From contig JBDWFY010000022.1 of assembly GCA_039976075.1 (NCBI GenBank), positions 620,001-684,000 on the forward strand: a stretch of DNA of 64,000 bases, read 5' to 3'. Both the position numbers and the translations under genes were made by a program. Shown piece after piece: positions 27,122 through 36,260 of the stretch (the stretch's first letter is position 1; every line of letters starts with the position of its first letter). The DNA is from JBDWFY01 sp039976075. GTDB taxonomy: Bacteria > Pseudomonadota > Alphaproteobacteria > Rhizobiales > Stappiaceae. Under the pieces are notes generated by a model. The model searched no databases, had not been told where the DNA came from, and saw only the letters and a program-made list of their open reading frames with translations.

Positions 27122-28270
27122 ATGCTGATTGCAGTCCTGATAACGCTTTTTTACATCATCTTTGTCTGGTTGGTGTTTTTCAAGTTCAAGTTGCTGAAAT
27201 TCAACATGGTCTGGGGCATCGTCTCGTTCTGGGTCGGCGTCCATCTGTTGCTGATTTTCATTGTCGCGCTGCGTTTTTATCAACCGTTTACAATGGATGC
27301 CCACGTCATCCGCTACACGGTCCAGATAGTTCCACGGCTGCCTGAGCCCACACTTCTGACCGAGGTGCTGGTTGAACCGAATGTTCCGGTTAAAAAGGGC
27401 GACCCGCTTTATCGGTTTGACACGTCGATTTATCAGGCCAAGGTTGACGGGGCGAAAGCGCAATTGGTGCAGGCTGAGCAGAACGTCAAAATTCTTCAGA
27501 CCGATATCGACATCGCCAAGGATGCTCAAGCCCGCACCGAAGCACAGCTTGCCTATGCCAAGACCCAGCAAGACCGGTATCAAAAGCTTGTGCCCCAAGG
27601 AGGCGGTCGGCAGGACCAGCTCGACCGCTGGAATGAAGAAGTGCTGGAGGGGGAGGCGGGCGTCAAAGAAGCTGAGGCCAATGTTGAAAAGGCCCAGCTT
27701 GCCTATGATTCTCAGATTGACGGCGTCAACACCGGGGTAGCGCAGGCGCAGTCTCAGTTGGATCAGGCTCAGTATTTTCTCGATCAGACGACAATTTACG
27801 CGCCCGCTGACGGCATGGTCGTACTTCAGCAGGCCAAGCCGGGACTGGTTGTGGGAACCTTCCGTATCGGTTCAATAGCCAGCTTTGTAACGGAGGAGGA
27901 GCCTTTCCTTCTTGGCACGTTCAGGCAACAGAATCTGAAGTTCGTCCGACCCGGTCAGAAAATCGAAGTGGCGCTGGATTTGTATCCCGGTGAGATCTTT
28001 ACCGGTACGGTAAAGTCAATCTGGTGGGCGACACGGCAGGGACAGTATCAGCCGTCGGGCCGACTTCCGGGTTTCCTTTTGCCTAAGCTTCCCGGCCGAA
28101 TTGCTGTTGAATTTGACGTTGATCTTCCCGATGGATACCTGATGCCCGGCGGTGCTCACGGAGCTGTTGCAATTTATACAGGCGGCGGTAAGGGGTTTGA
28201 ATTCCTGCGACGGGTTAATGTGCGGCTCTATTCGTGGGGTAATTTCATTCGCCCCTTTGATCTGCTTTAG
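27122..28270 (+). CDS. HlyD family secretion protein (YiaV-like adaptor)
   Basis: A 382-residue periplasmic adaptor. Two hydrophobic segments at the N-terminus (about 2-20 and 30-52) anchor it in the inner membrane. A first lipoyl half (VLVEPNVPVKKGDPLYRFDT), a long coiled-coil hairpin (about 105-200, rich in Ala, Gln, Lys), and the second lipoyl half with IYAPADGMVVLQQAKPG then follow, with a beta-barrel domain near the end. It lies 70 bp after the YiaW-like gene and 12 bp before an outer-membrane factor, so it should bridge the two membranes. No inner-membrane pump gene is present in the operon. Confidence 0.88.
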   Translation: MLIAVLITLFYIIFVWLVFFKFKLLKFNMVWGIVSFWVGVHLLLIFIVALRFYQPFTMDAHVIRYTVQIVPRLPEPTLLTEVLVEPNVPVKKGDPLYRFDTSIYQAKVDGAKAQLVQAEQNVKILQTDIDIAKDAQARTEAQLAYAKTQQDRYQKLVPQGGGRQDQLDRWNEEVLEGEAGVKEAEANVEKAQLAYDSQIDGVNTGVAQAQSQLDQAQYFLDQTTIYAPADGMVVLQQAKPGLVVGTFRIGSIASFVTEEEPFLLGTFRQQNLKFVRPGQKIEVALDLYPGEIFTGTVKSIWWATRQGQYQPSGRLPGFLLPKLPGRIAVEFDVDLPDGYLMPGGAHGAVAIYTGGGKGFEFLRRVNVRLYSWGNFIRPFDLL

Positions 28271-28281
28271 AGGTTTAACAG

Positions 28282-29880
28282 ATGCTTTTTCGAAGCAATC
28301 AGGGGCACCGCGATCGGACAAATGGCTTAAAGATGGCGCAGAGTTTCAAACTTCTTGGTGTTGTCACGGGCGCTCTCATGCTCTCCGGCTGTATTATGAT
28401 CGGGCCGGATTTTGTCACCCCGAAAACACCGGTTGTAGACCGATGGAAAGAAGCCAACGACCTGAAGCCGAACAAGGCAAGTGGACTGACCACCCGCAGC
28501 GAACCGGTTATTGCGTGGTGGGAAACATTCAAGGACCCGGTGCTCAATCAACTCATTGATGAGGCTTACCAGCAAAATCTGTCGCTTCAGATCGCCGGTG
28601 CACGGGTGCTCGAGGCAAGAGCGCAACTTGGTATTGCCTTTGGAGAGTTGTTTCCCCAGACCCAGCGCGTGGGCGTTGGGTATGAGAAACGCAAGATCAG
28701 CAGCAATTTCTCACCGGCACGGGATATTGAGCGGGTCATCGATCTTGATCTCGATTTTGCCCATTGGGATGCGGGGTTCGATGCAACATGGGAAATCGAT
28801 CTCTGGGGGGGCATTCGGCGGGGCGTTCAATCGGCAAAAGCCAATTTGGCGAGCCAGATTGCAAGCTATGACGATGCGCTTGTGACGCTTACCGGGGATG
28901 TGGCGACAGTTTATGTCAACATTCGTGCACTGCAAGCCGGGCTCGGAATTGCCTGGACAAATGTGAAGCTGCAGGAAAAATCCCTAAACATCACCGAGCT
29001 CAGATTCAAAAACGGTGTAACCACAGAGCTGGATGTTGAAGAGGCGAAAACGCTCCTCAACAACACAAAAGCAATTGTTCCAGGCTTGCAGATTCAGCTC
29101 GAGCAGTCGTTGAATGCACTTGCGGTTTTGCTCGGCAAAGCGCCAGAAGATATGGAAAAACTGCTTGGCAAATACGGCCGGATTCCGCGCACGTCCTCAA
29201 AAGTGGCGGTAGGAATTCCTAATCAGCTGCTTCGCCGCCGCCCTGATATCCGAGCCGCTGAAATGGAAGCCGCCGCTCAGGCTGGACAGATTGGTGTCGC
29301 CCTGAATGACCTTTATCCCCAATTCGTTCTTGTCGGGCAGATTGGTGTCCGGGCAACCGATGTTTCCGATCTGCTTCAGGGGCCCAGTGTTGCCGGTGTG
29401 ATCAATCCTGGCATCGTCTGGAATATCTTTAATTACGGGCGTATCAAAAACAACGTGCGTGTGCAGGACGCCCGATATCAGGCGCTGATCGCGAACTATC
29501 AGAACACCGTTGTATCTGCCTATATGGAAGTGGAAAATGCGCTTGTTGCCTATAAAAAGTCCCGAACACAGGCAGTTTATTACGGTCGAAGTGTAAGATC
29601 CTCACGAAAAGCAACCGAAATTGCCTTGCTGCAGTACCAGGATGGCACGGCGGATTACTCGCGTGTTTTGAACACACAATCCGCACTGCTGGAGGCGGAG
29701 AGTAATCTCATCTCCACGCAAGCTGAGGTCGCCTCCAATCTCGTTGCACTCTATAAAGCGCTGGGAGGAGGCTGGCAGGTGCGCGTTGGTCAGGAGTTCC
29801 TGCCTGATACCGTTCTTGCGGAAATGGCACACCGGACCGATTGGGGCGATTTGCTGGCGATAGAAAACCAATCGAATTGA
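28282..29880 (+). CDS. Outer-membrane efflux lipoprotein (NodT/OprM family)
   Basis: A protein of up to 532 residues with two outer-membrane-efflux (TolC-type) repeats. The N-terminus has a lipoprotein signal ending in MLSGCIMIG, so Cys37 is probably acylated; PDFVTPKTPVVDRWKE and WWETFKDPVLNQLI follow as in NodT-type factors. The second repeat includes IPNQLLRRRPDIRAAEMEAA. ATG 28282 has GAGG upstream; an alternative ATG at 28333 would give a more typical signal peptide. It is the last gene of the YiaW/HlyD/OMF operon, with a terminator at 29990. Confidence 0.92.
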   Translation: MLFRSNQGHRDRTNGLKMAQSFKLLGVVTGALMLSGCIMIGPDFVTPKTPVVDRWKEANDLKPNKASGLTTRSEPVIAWWETFKDPVLNQLIDEAYQQNLSLQIAGARVLEARAQLGIAFGELFPQTQRVGVGYEKRKISSNFSPARDIERVIDLDLDFAHWDAGFDATWEIDLWGGIRRGVQSAKANLASQIASYDDALVTLTGDVATVYVNIRALQAGLGIAWTNVKLQEKSLNITELRFKNGVTTELDVEEAKTLLNNTKAIVPGLQIQLEQSLNALAVLLGKAPEDMEKLLGKYGRIPRTSSKVAVGIPNQLLRRRPDIRAAEMEAAAQAGQIGVALNDLYPQFVLVGQIGVRATDVSDLLQGPSVAGVINPGIVWNIFNYGRIKNNVRVQDARYQALIANYQNTVVSAYMEVENALVAYKKSRTQAVYYGRSVRSSRKATEIALLQYQDGTADYSRVLNTQSALLEAESNLISTQAEVASNLVALYKALGGGWQVRVGQEFLPDTVLAEMAHRTDWGDLLAIENQSN

Positions 29881-29989
29881 ACTACGGTTTATCTGTAGCG
29901 TGGTTCGGATCGGCTGGCTCACACTTACGACGCGTATGCTCGCCAATGGAAATACGCTTGAAGCGTAGCGAATTTGGCGAGATCACTCG

Positions 29990-30011
29990 TCATTTGTGAC
30001 AAATGATTTTT
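29990..30011 (+). terminator. Rho-independent terminator after the outer-membrane-factor gene
   Basis: TCATTTG (29990-29996) pairs with CAAATGA (30000-30006) across a TGA loop, followed by TTTTT. It lies about 110 bp after the stop codon. Confidence 0.7.
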
Positions 30012-30097
30012 GACATCTCGATTTTTCATGTGTGAGCGTGTTTGCATTCCCCTCATTTCTTTGCTCCAGTGGAGCATAAATTAATGGAGGGAATAGA

Positions 30098-30796
30098 GTG
30101 TTCAAGAAGCTAGCAGCGGAATTTCTTGGTACGTTTTGGCTTGTGTTTGGCGGGTGCGGGAGTGCGGTTCTTGCCGCTGCATTTCCTGAGGTGGGTATCG
30201 GGTTGCTTGGCGTCGCCTTTGCGTTTGGCTTGACGGTCGTCACCATGGCCTATGCCGTCGGCGGCATATCGGGGGGGCACTTCAATCCGGCAATCAGTGT
30301 GGGACTGGCCGTAGCAGGGCGGTTCCCGGCCTCGCAGCTTCTGCCTTACATTATCATACAGGTGGTTGGAGCGATCCTGGCGTCCCTTGTCTTGTATGTT
30401 ATTGCCAGCGGAAATGCGGATTTCTCTCTGGCCGGAGGCTTTGCAGCAAACGGTTACGGCGAGCATTCGCCTGGAGGCTACACGCTTCTTTCAGCACTTG
30501 TTGTCGAAGTGGTTCTTACGTTCTTCTTTCTCATGATCATTTTGGGAGTTACGGGGCCGAAGGGTAATGCCGCTTTTGCCGGATTGGCAATCGGACTGGC
30601 TCTGACGCTGATCCATCTGATTTCGATTCCTGTGACCAACACATCGGTTAATCCGGCGCGCTCCACCGGTCCGGCGTTGTTTGTTGGCGGGTGGGCGATG
30701 TCCCAACTTTGGATGTTTTGGCTGGCCCCGATGGTCGGGGCAATTCTGGCGGGTCTGGTTCAGCGCGGTGTCCTGGACGGGGACGAGTCGTCTTGA
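30098..30796 (+). CDS. aqpZ: Aquaporin Z
   Basis: A 232-residue six-helix water channel of the inner membrane. Both Asn-Pro-Ala boxes are present (HFNPAISVGLAV and SVNPARSTGPALF), and the N-terminus KKLAAEFLGTFWLVFGGCGS is characteristic of AqpZ. The start is GTG at 30098, with GGAGGGA upstream. It is followed by a terminator shared with the convergent SIMPL gene. Confidence 0.96.
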   Translation: MFKKLAAEFLGTFWLVFGGCGSAVLAAAFPEVGIGLLGVAFAFGLTVVTMAYAVGGISGGHFNPAISVGLAVAGRFPASQLLPYIIIQVVGAILASLVLYVIASGNADFSLAGGFAANGYGEHSPGGYTLLSALVVEVVLTFFFLMIILGVTGPKGNAAFAGLAIGLALTLIHLISIPVTNTSVNPARSTGPALFVGGWAMSQLWMFWLAPMVGAILAGLVQRGVLDGDESS

Positions 30797-30843
30797 TAGA
30801 TCGGCGCATTTGGGACCGGTAGCCCAAACGGTCAAACGAGAGT

Positions 30844-30883
30844 ATCACCCGCATCTTGTCCAAGTTGCGGGTGATCTTGTTTT
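30844..30883. terminator. Terminator between convergent aqpZ and SIMPL gene
   Basis: ATCACCCGCA (30844-30853) and TGCGGGTGAT (30866-30875) form a perfect 10-bp stem with a 12-nt loop, followed on the plus strand by CTTGTTTT. Confidence 0.75.
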
Positions 30884-30892
30884 GGCGGGAAA

Positions 30893-31624
30893 TTACTCCA
30901 GGATTTCCCAAACCATATTCACGGATGTGGTGAGTGTCTGCTGGCCCTGCTCGATCGGAGGGGCATCGCTTGATGCCATTGCTTCCATGCGCAGGGCACG
31001 GCCCTGAACAGGCTGGAAACCCCCGCCTTCATTGATGGAAAGAACGCGCCCCAGCTTCACACCCGAGGCCGCGGCATAGAGTTCGGCTTTTCGTTTTGCG
31101 TTGGCGACGGCTTTCTTCCGCGCTTCATCGGAGAGCGTGTCGGCCTCACTGACAATGAAATTGATGCCGCTGATGTTGTTGGCTCCTTCCGTGACCATCG
31201 TGTCCAGAAGGTCACCAAGTTTGGCCAGATCGCGTACCCGGACGGTTACGTTGTTGAATACTCGGTAGCCGTCGATTGAAGCACTGCCGGAATAGTTCGA
31301 CTTGCTGTTGTTGTAGTTAGGCGAGATGTTGAAGCCACTGGTCTGAATATCCTTGGCGTCAATGCCCGCAGATTTGATCTTGTCGATGATGGCATTCATG
31401 GATTTGGAGTTTTCGTTCAAAGCGTCGCGTGCCGATTTGGCGTCGCTGACAACGCCGCTTGTGACTGTCGCCATATCTGGCGTCGCTTGAACATGACCAG
31501 TTCCGGTAATGGATATCTGTGCGGTCTGTTCGTTGGCGTCAGCCGCTTGCGCAAATGAAGAGGAAACCGGCGCAAGGGCGAAAGATATCGCCAGAAGCGG
31601 GGCGGCAAAACGCGTTAATTGCAT
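30893..31624 (-). CDS. SIMPL domain (DUF541) periplasmic protein
   Basis: A 243-residue protein with a Sec signal peptide at the N-terminus (AAPLLAISFALAPVSSSFAQ, then AADANE). The SIMPL/DUF541 fold covers the mature part, starting ISITGTGHVQATPDMATVTS and including TSGFNISPNYNNSKSNYSG and ARKKAVANAKRKAELYAAAS. E. coli YggE, of this family, is linked to oxidative-stress tolerance, but the biochemical role is not settled. ATG 31624 has GGAG upstream. It is monocistronic and convergent with aqpZ. Confidence 0.9.
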   Translation of the reverse strand: MQLTRFAAPLLAISFALAPVSSSFAQAADANEQTAQISITGTGHVQATPDMATVTSGVVSDAKSARDALNENSKSMNAIIDKIKSAGIDAKDIQTSGFNISPNYNNSKSNYSGSASIDGYRVFNNVTVRVRDLAKLGDLLDTMVTEGANNISGINFIVSEADTLSDEARKKAVANAKRKAELYAAASGVKLGRVLSINEGGGFQPVQGRALRMEAMASSDAPPIEQGQQTLTTSVNMVWEILE

Positions 31625-31802
31625 GACTAGCTCCAGAAAATGGATGTTTACATTTTTTTCGCAGCACAGGCCGTCCCTGCGGAATCAGGAATGATTGTGC
31701 AACAATACCTTCAGTTTTATGCGAAACGCACTGCCTCGGACATTTTTGTCAGTTCGGGATTGCGAACGCGTTCGACAGATTTGGGTATTGGTCTGCCGAC
31801 TA

Positions 31803-32870
31803 TCAAGCTTGATGATTGTCGGCAGCGAGAGGATCCCCCAGATTGCCGTCCTCAGAGAGCAGAATGGCGATTGCCCGAGTGCCGGGAAATTGCGCGCAGA
31901 TGATCATGATGATCACCGTGAGCGGCACGCAAAGAACCATGCCGGTTACGCCCCAGATTGCACCCCAGAATGCCAGCGAAAGCATAATGATCAGGGGCGA
32001 AATATTCAGGCTTGTTCCCATGAGCCGGGGCTCGAGCAAATTACCGATTGCAAACTGAATGAGACCCAGGAAGATTGTAATGATGAAAAACGGTCCCAGC
32101 GTGTCATAGAAAACCAGCGCCAGCGCCGCAGGAAATAAAACGCCGATCATGGATCCGATCGTCGGTATGTAGTTGAGCATGAAGGCAATAAATCCAAACA
32201 GTGGCGCATAGGGGAGGCCGGCCACGGTCAGGCAAACACCGGTCAGGACGCCGGTTAAAATACTGACAGCCGTTTTGATGCCTACATAATGGCGCACACG
32301 GCCGGCGATCTCCTGACGCATGGCAAACGCCACATCTGCCCGTTCAGGCGTTGAGAACAGCGCACGCAGTTTCTTGTCGAAAGTGCTTTGTTCAAACAAC
32401 AGAAAAATCACGTAAATGAACACGAGGGTGGCGGAGCCGGCAATGGTCGTGAGCGCGCTCGCCATCCCCGTTGCCAGCTGTGTCAGAATGTTGTCCGGCA
32501 GCATCTCGCGAATATTGATTTCATGCTCGAGCCCGAGTTTCTCAGTCAGGCTGGCGAGAATTTCTTCAAGACGGGCCTGATAGGCCGGTGCATCGCTTGC
32601 CAGAGCCGTGAGGTTGCCCGCCATCAGGTCAACGATCATATTCAGGGTAATGCCGATCGCAGTCAGCGCCAGCAGCAACGTCAGCCAGCGCGGTAGACCC
32701 CGGTGAGAAATCTTGATCGACTCAATGGATCTTGCCAGCGTGTCGATCATGTACCAGACGATCAGGGCTATAACGAACGGCAAAAGCAGCGAACGGCCAA
32801 GATAGAGCAGCCATCCGACAAGACACACAATAAGTACCGTGGCTGCTGCGTTGATTAGCGAGCTGTTCAT
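31803..32870 (-). CDS. AI-2E family transporter (PerM/YdiK-like)
   Basis: A 355-residue integral membrane protein with about eight transmembrane segments and the family's typical C-terminal end, PLIIMLSLAFWGAIWGVTGM. The central hydrophilic part (about 85-150) is helical and partly acidic. Members export autoinducer-2 (TqsA) or other substrates, or act as Na+/H+ antiporters; the substrate here is unknown. ATG 32870 has GAGGGG upstream. The next upstream gene is the tRNA on the other strand. Confidence 0.9.
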   Translation of the reverse strand: MNSSLINAAATVLIVCLVGWLLYLGRSLLLPFVIALIVWYMIDTLARSIESIKISHRGLPRWLTLLLALTAIGITLNMIVDLMAGNLTALASDAPAYQARLEEILASLTEKLGLEHEINIREMLPDNILTQLATGMASALTTIAGSATLVFIYVIFLLFEQSTFDKKLRALFSTPERADVAFAMRQEIAGRVRHYVGIKTAVSILTGVLTGVCLTVAGLPYAPLFGFIAFMLNYIPTIGSMIGVLFPAALALVFYDTLGPFFIITIFLGLIQFAIGNLLEPRLMGTSLNISPLIIMLSLAFWGAIWGVTGMVLCVPLTVIIMIICAQFPGTRAIAILLSEDGNLGDPLAADNHQA

Positions 32871-33147
32871 AGGCCCCTCATGTATTTTTCTACCTTCAGT
32901 TAGGGGTATCGCGCTTTGCTCTTGTTTTCCACTCTTTCGGTCGTTTTAGCTGTTGGCAGGAAACAGGAAGGCACAAATTATCAATTCTAGCCGGGGAATT
33001 GGATCAGGACCTTGCTTCGGCAATAAACATTGGTGTAGAGGAATGCCCTGTCTTTGAAAGCACCGGAAGCCGATAGTCGGAAACCGATGCCTGAGCGAAA
33101 GACAACCGCATCGCCGGAACTTCGGTTCAATCGGATGATGCCGTGAA

Positions 33148-33224
33148 GGGCCTGTAGCTCAACTGGTTAGAGCCGTCCGCTCATAACGGATTGGTTGGGG
33201 GTTCGAGTCCCTCCAGGCCCACCA
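33148..33224 (+). tRNA. tRNA with CAU anticodon, probably tRNA-Ile2 (alternatively Met)
   Basis: A 77-nt cloverleaf including an encoded CCA. The acceptor stem GGGCCTG pairs perfectly with CAGGCCC; the anticodon CAT lies at 33182-33184 in the loop CTCATAA; the T arm contains GGTTCGAGTCC. It is not an initiator tRNA, because positions 1 and 72 pair (G-C). The CAU anticodon is either elongator Met or the lysidine-modified Ile2 tRNA; the acceptor stem and arms resemble tRNAs read as Ile2 in Rhizobiales. The identity call depends on TilS determinants I cannot test. Confidence 0.93.
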
Positions 33225-33334
33225 TTCTCTTACTTGAATAAATTGAAATTATTGAGACTAGTTACATATCAGCTGTGCATGCGTCAGGCAGGTAGGGTTG
33301 GCCGTATAAATATTCTTCTTGCCCATATCGGCTG

Positions 33335-34879
33335 CTACAACGGTGTGGATCGAGCTTCGCCCACCACTCTCACGCGCGCCCGAATGGCATTTCCGGGCAG
33401 ATAACTCAACGGCAGATCTTCAACCTCGATAATCTGGATGGTCTCCCGTTCAGCACCTGCGTTGACCGCGTTTTCGATGGCAGATGCCTGGGCAATGTCG
33501 ATGACATCCTTCCGGGACATATCGCGATAAATGCGGTCTGTCTCTCCGGAAATCTGAGCGATTGCCGCACCCACGGCATTGGCGACGGATTCATGCTCAA
33601 CATGAACCACTTCGCTGATCCCGGGTATGGATTGAGGGATCAGCATTGCACCGCCGCCAACGGCCAGAAGCGGAACGGGCGTGGCGTCTGTTTTCATCCT
33701 GTCGACGGCTTCGGCAACACGTTCATGGATCGTCGAAAGAGCCCGATTGATCAGTGTTGTGTCCAGATGGTCGACACGCGTCTTGTCTCCCACATCGAGC
33801 AACCCGGCCGCCACCGCAATATCGGTGCAGGTCAGGGTCTTGCCACCAAATACCAGAGCCTCGTGCCCCAATCGGTATCCAACACTTTGAGGGCCGACAA
33901 CGCCGGCATCGTCGGATATGATCGTGCCCCCCCCAATGGCAATGGAGAGCAGATCCGGCATCCGGAACAGCGTTCGCACGCCACCGACTTTGACGACATT
34001 ATTCGCCTCTCGCGGAAAGCCGTTGATCAGGCAGCCAATATCGGCTGTTGTCCCGCCGACATCGCATACCATGGCTTCTTCGATGCCTGTCAGCAGCGCC
34101 GCACCACGCATGGAATTGGTTGGACCTGAGGCGAAGGAAAAAACAGGAAAATCGCGCGCCATCTCAGCACGCGCTACAGTGCCGTCATTCTGGGTGATAA
34201 ACAGTGCGGCGTTCAAGCCACTGCTTGAAACTGCGTCCGAGAAAGCCTCGGTTATTTCAGCAGCAAGGTCGATGAGTGAGGCATTCATCAACGCTACATT
34301 TTCACGTTCCAGAAGGCCAATACGACCAAGGGCAGAAGACAGGGTAATGTGGGCGTCGGGGTGCTCGTTTTTAACGATTTCGGCAGCGCGGGTTTCGCAC
34401 TCTGCAGTCAATGGCGAAAAGGTTGCACTGATTGCAACCGCGGCCACGCCATTTTTGCGGATCTCCCGTGCAGCCTCGGCGACTTCCAGCTCATCCATCG
34501 GCACAACGGCGCGGCCATCATATTCATGCCCACCATGAACCATATGGGCACCGCCATTGACTTTGTCGGAAAGATCGACCGGCCAGTCGCAAAAAGGCGG
34601 CAGACTTGCAGATGCAGGAAGGCTGACACGAATGGCTGCAGCACGGCCAAGGTTGCGCCGTTCAACGACCGCATTGGTGTAATGGGTTGTGCCGATCATC
34701 ACGGCGTGCACATCGTCCGCCGCCTGACCTGCCTTCTGGACAATTTCAGCCAGCGCAGTCTTCACACCGGATGTCACGTCCGCAGTGGTAAAGGTCTTGG
34801 TGGTTGCGATAACCGTATCCCCGTCGATAAGGACCGCATCCGTATTTGTGCCACCGACATCAATTCCAATTCGCTTCAC
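33335..34879 (-). CDS. Hydantoinase/oxoprolinase subunit A family protein
   Basis: A 514-residue protein of the HyuA type, ATP-dependent enzymes that open hydantoin or oxoproline rings. The actin-like ATPase signature starts the protein (IGIDVGGTNTDAVLIDG), repeats at VCDVGGTTADIGCLINGFPR, and ends with LLAVGGGAMLIPQSIPG. No HyuB partner is present. GTG at 34879 overlaps the stop of the upstream DUF917 gene (GTGA), showing translational coupling. DUF917 and HyuA proteins are frequently paired; together with the divergent peptide-type importer this suggests breakdown of an imported cyclic amide. Confidence 0.9.
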   Translation of the reverse strand: MKRIGIDVGGTNTDAVLIDGDTVIATTKTFTTADVTSGVKTALAEIVQKAGQAADDVHAVMIGTTHYTNAVVERRNLGRAAAIRVSLPASASLPPFCDWPVDLSDKVNGGAHMVHGGHEYDGRAVVPMDELEVAEAAREIRKNGVAAVAISATFSPLTAECETRAAEIVKNEHPDAHITLSSALGRIGLLERENVALMNASLIDLAAEITEAFSDAVSSSGLNAALFITQNDGTVARAEMARDFPVFSFASGPTNSMRGAALLTGIEEAMVCDVGGTTADIGCLINGFPREANNVVKVGGVRTLFRMPDLLSIAIGGGTIISDDAGVVGPQSVGYRLGHEALVFGGKTLTCTDIAVAAGLLDVGDKTRVDHLDTTLINRALSTIHERVAEAVDRMKTDATPVPLLAVGGGAMLIPQSIPGISEVVHVEHESVANAVGAAIAQISGETDRIYRDMSRKDVIDIAQASAIENAVNAGAERETIQIIEVEDLPLSYLPGNAIRARVRVVGEARSTPL

Positions 34880-35997
34880 GATGCAGCCTCATCAAAAACA
34901 GAAACAAAATCAAGATCAAAGCCAAAAGCCCTGGGGCCGACAGCAGCCAATCCTTCAGCTGAAAGGAAAACCGGCGGCGCAGGCAGCGCAAGCACGGAGA
35001 CGCGTTGTCCGAACCGGATAATGTCGGTACCCACACCTTCCCCTGATACTGAATCCAGCAAACAGATCAGGTCCGGCGTCATGACAACAGGCTCTCCGTC
35101 CCGATAAGCGACGGCAAACTCATTCTGAAAATGAACGACCATGCGAGAGCCTGTGTCCTCGCCAAGGCCCTCAATAGCCGCCTTTCCACGCAAGAAACCT
35201 TCAGTCGCGCGGCGTTCCACATCGATTATCTTGCCAGTAAACAGGCGCTTTCCATGGGCTGCGCTCAGCACCGCCTCGATAGGATCAGAGTGCTCCAGAC
35301 GCGCCTGCATCACAGTTTCACCTAAACGGATTGCCTGTGATGTCGTGTAGAGGATGCCGTGTTTTTTTACTTCCTCGCCGCTGCGTGGGGCTTTGCAGGT
35401 CGCAGCGATCGAGCCGATTTCAGTACAGGCTTTTCGGCTGATACGTTCCATCCAGTGCCAGGACTCTGCTCTGGGAATGATCACTTCATTGTCCCGAATA
35501 TCGGCCATGGCAAATGGATAGCACTTGAGATTTCCCACAGCGACTGACGTCATCTGGGCTTCGGGATAGGCTCGCCCCATCGTATCCGCATCCACAACCG
35601 GTATTCCCGTCAGAGCTGAAATGAGCATTGGCTGAAGGCCGTTGCCACCACCAATTTCCAACGCCATTACCGCATCAAACTTACGACCCAGATACTGTTC
35701 CATCATTCGCACCGGACGGGCGGAAAATTCAGGGTCGGAAAGTCGTTCCTGACCGACAATCGGCGCGCCCATATTCGAAACCACCGCAACGCTTGCATCA
35801 TCAGCCAGCGAATGTGGGTCGATCAGGGTCACGCTGTGTCCCTGAGCATAGAGCTGTCGCATATTCAGCAGCTTATGATAGGGGTCTCCCCCACCGCCTG
35901 TACCCAGTATCCAGGCACCGATTGCCAACGCTTCGATATCGTCTGATGTCAGTACGCGATGGGTTTGGTTCGGTGTGCGCAGAGCCAGGCCTGTCAT
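34876..35997 (-). CDS. DUF917 (S-Me-THD) family protein
   Basis: A 373-residue protein of DUF917, a family now linked by name to S-methyl-thiohydantoin desulfurase. Conserved segments are IEALAIGAWILGTGGGGDPY at the N-terminus, VVSNMGAPIVGQERLSDPEF, MALEIGGGNGLQPMLISALT and VVDADTMGRAYPEAQMTS. ATG 35997 has GGAG upstream. It is the first gene of the pair with the hydantoinase gene and shares its promoter region with the ABC importer genes on the other strand. Desulfurisation of a thiohydantoin is a family-based suggestion; the actual substrate is unknown. Confidence 0.87.
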   Translation of the reverse strand: MTGLALRTPNQTHRVLTSDDIEALAIGAWILGTGGGGDPYHKLLNMRQLYAQGHSVTLIDPHSLADDASVAVVSNMGAPIVGQERLSDPEFSARPVRMMEQYLGRKFDAVMALEIGGGNGLQPMLISALTGIPVVDADTMGRAYPEAQMTSVAVGNLKCYPFAMADIRDNEVIIPRAESWHWMERISRKACTEIGSIAATCKAPRSGEEVKKHGILYTTSQAIRLGETVMQARLEHSDPIEAVLSAAHGKRLFTGKIIDVERRATEGFLRGKAAIEGLGEDTGSRMVVHFQNEFAVAYRDGEPVVMTPDLICLLDSVSGEGVGTDIIRFGQRVSVLALPAPPVFLSAEGLAAVGPRAFGFDLDFVSVFDEAAS

Positions 35998-36056
35998 CCA
36001 GAATTCTCCAAAAATAGGATCAATCGGTCGTAACTAAAAAAGCGGCACACTGTCTG

Positions 36057-36081
36057 ATATGCAAATAACAATACAGCATAT
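36057..36081. promoter_or_regulatory. Candidate LysR operator in the divergent promoter region
   Basis: ATATGC-N13-GCATAT (36057-36062 and 36076-36081) is a perfect dyad 60 bp upstream of the DUF917 start and 180 bp upstream of the binding-protein gene. It embeds the T-N11-A spacing expected for LysR regulators. The likely regulator is the LysR gene at 41836-42762, the last gene of the importer operon. Confidence 0.4.
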
Positions 36082-36260
36082 GCCGAATAATCCGCACCTA
36101 TGGGCCAACGCGGTTTTTCCGGGTTTCGCATAGGTTTGGTCAATGGCCATCATTAACAATGATTAGTTTTCAAGCAGGCCAATCGCTGGTGATATGAGGC
36201 GGTCAGGGCGTCAGATAGCCGCTATGGCACACCATTCAAGCTTCTATCTGGAGGGTATTC

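Noticed and set aside
33225..33334. Attachment-site repeat directly after the tRNA
   Set aside because: I found no repeat of the tRNA 3' end in this spacer or obviously elsewhere in the window.
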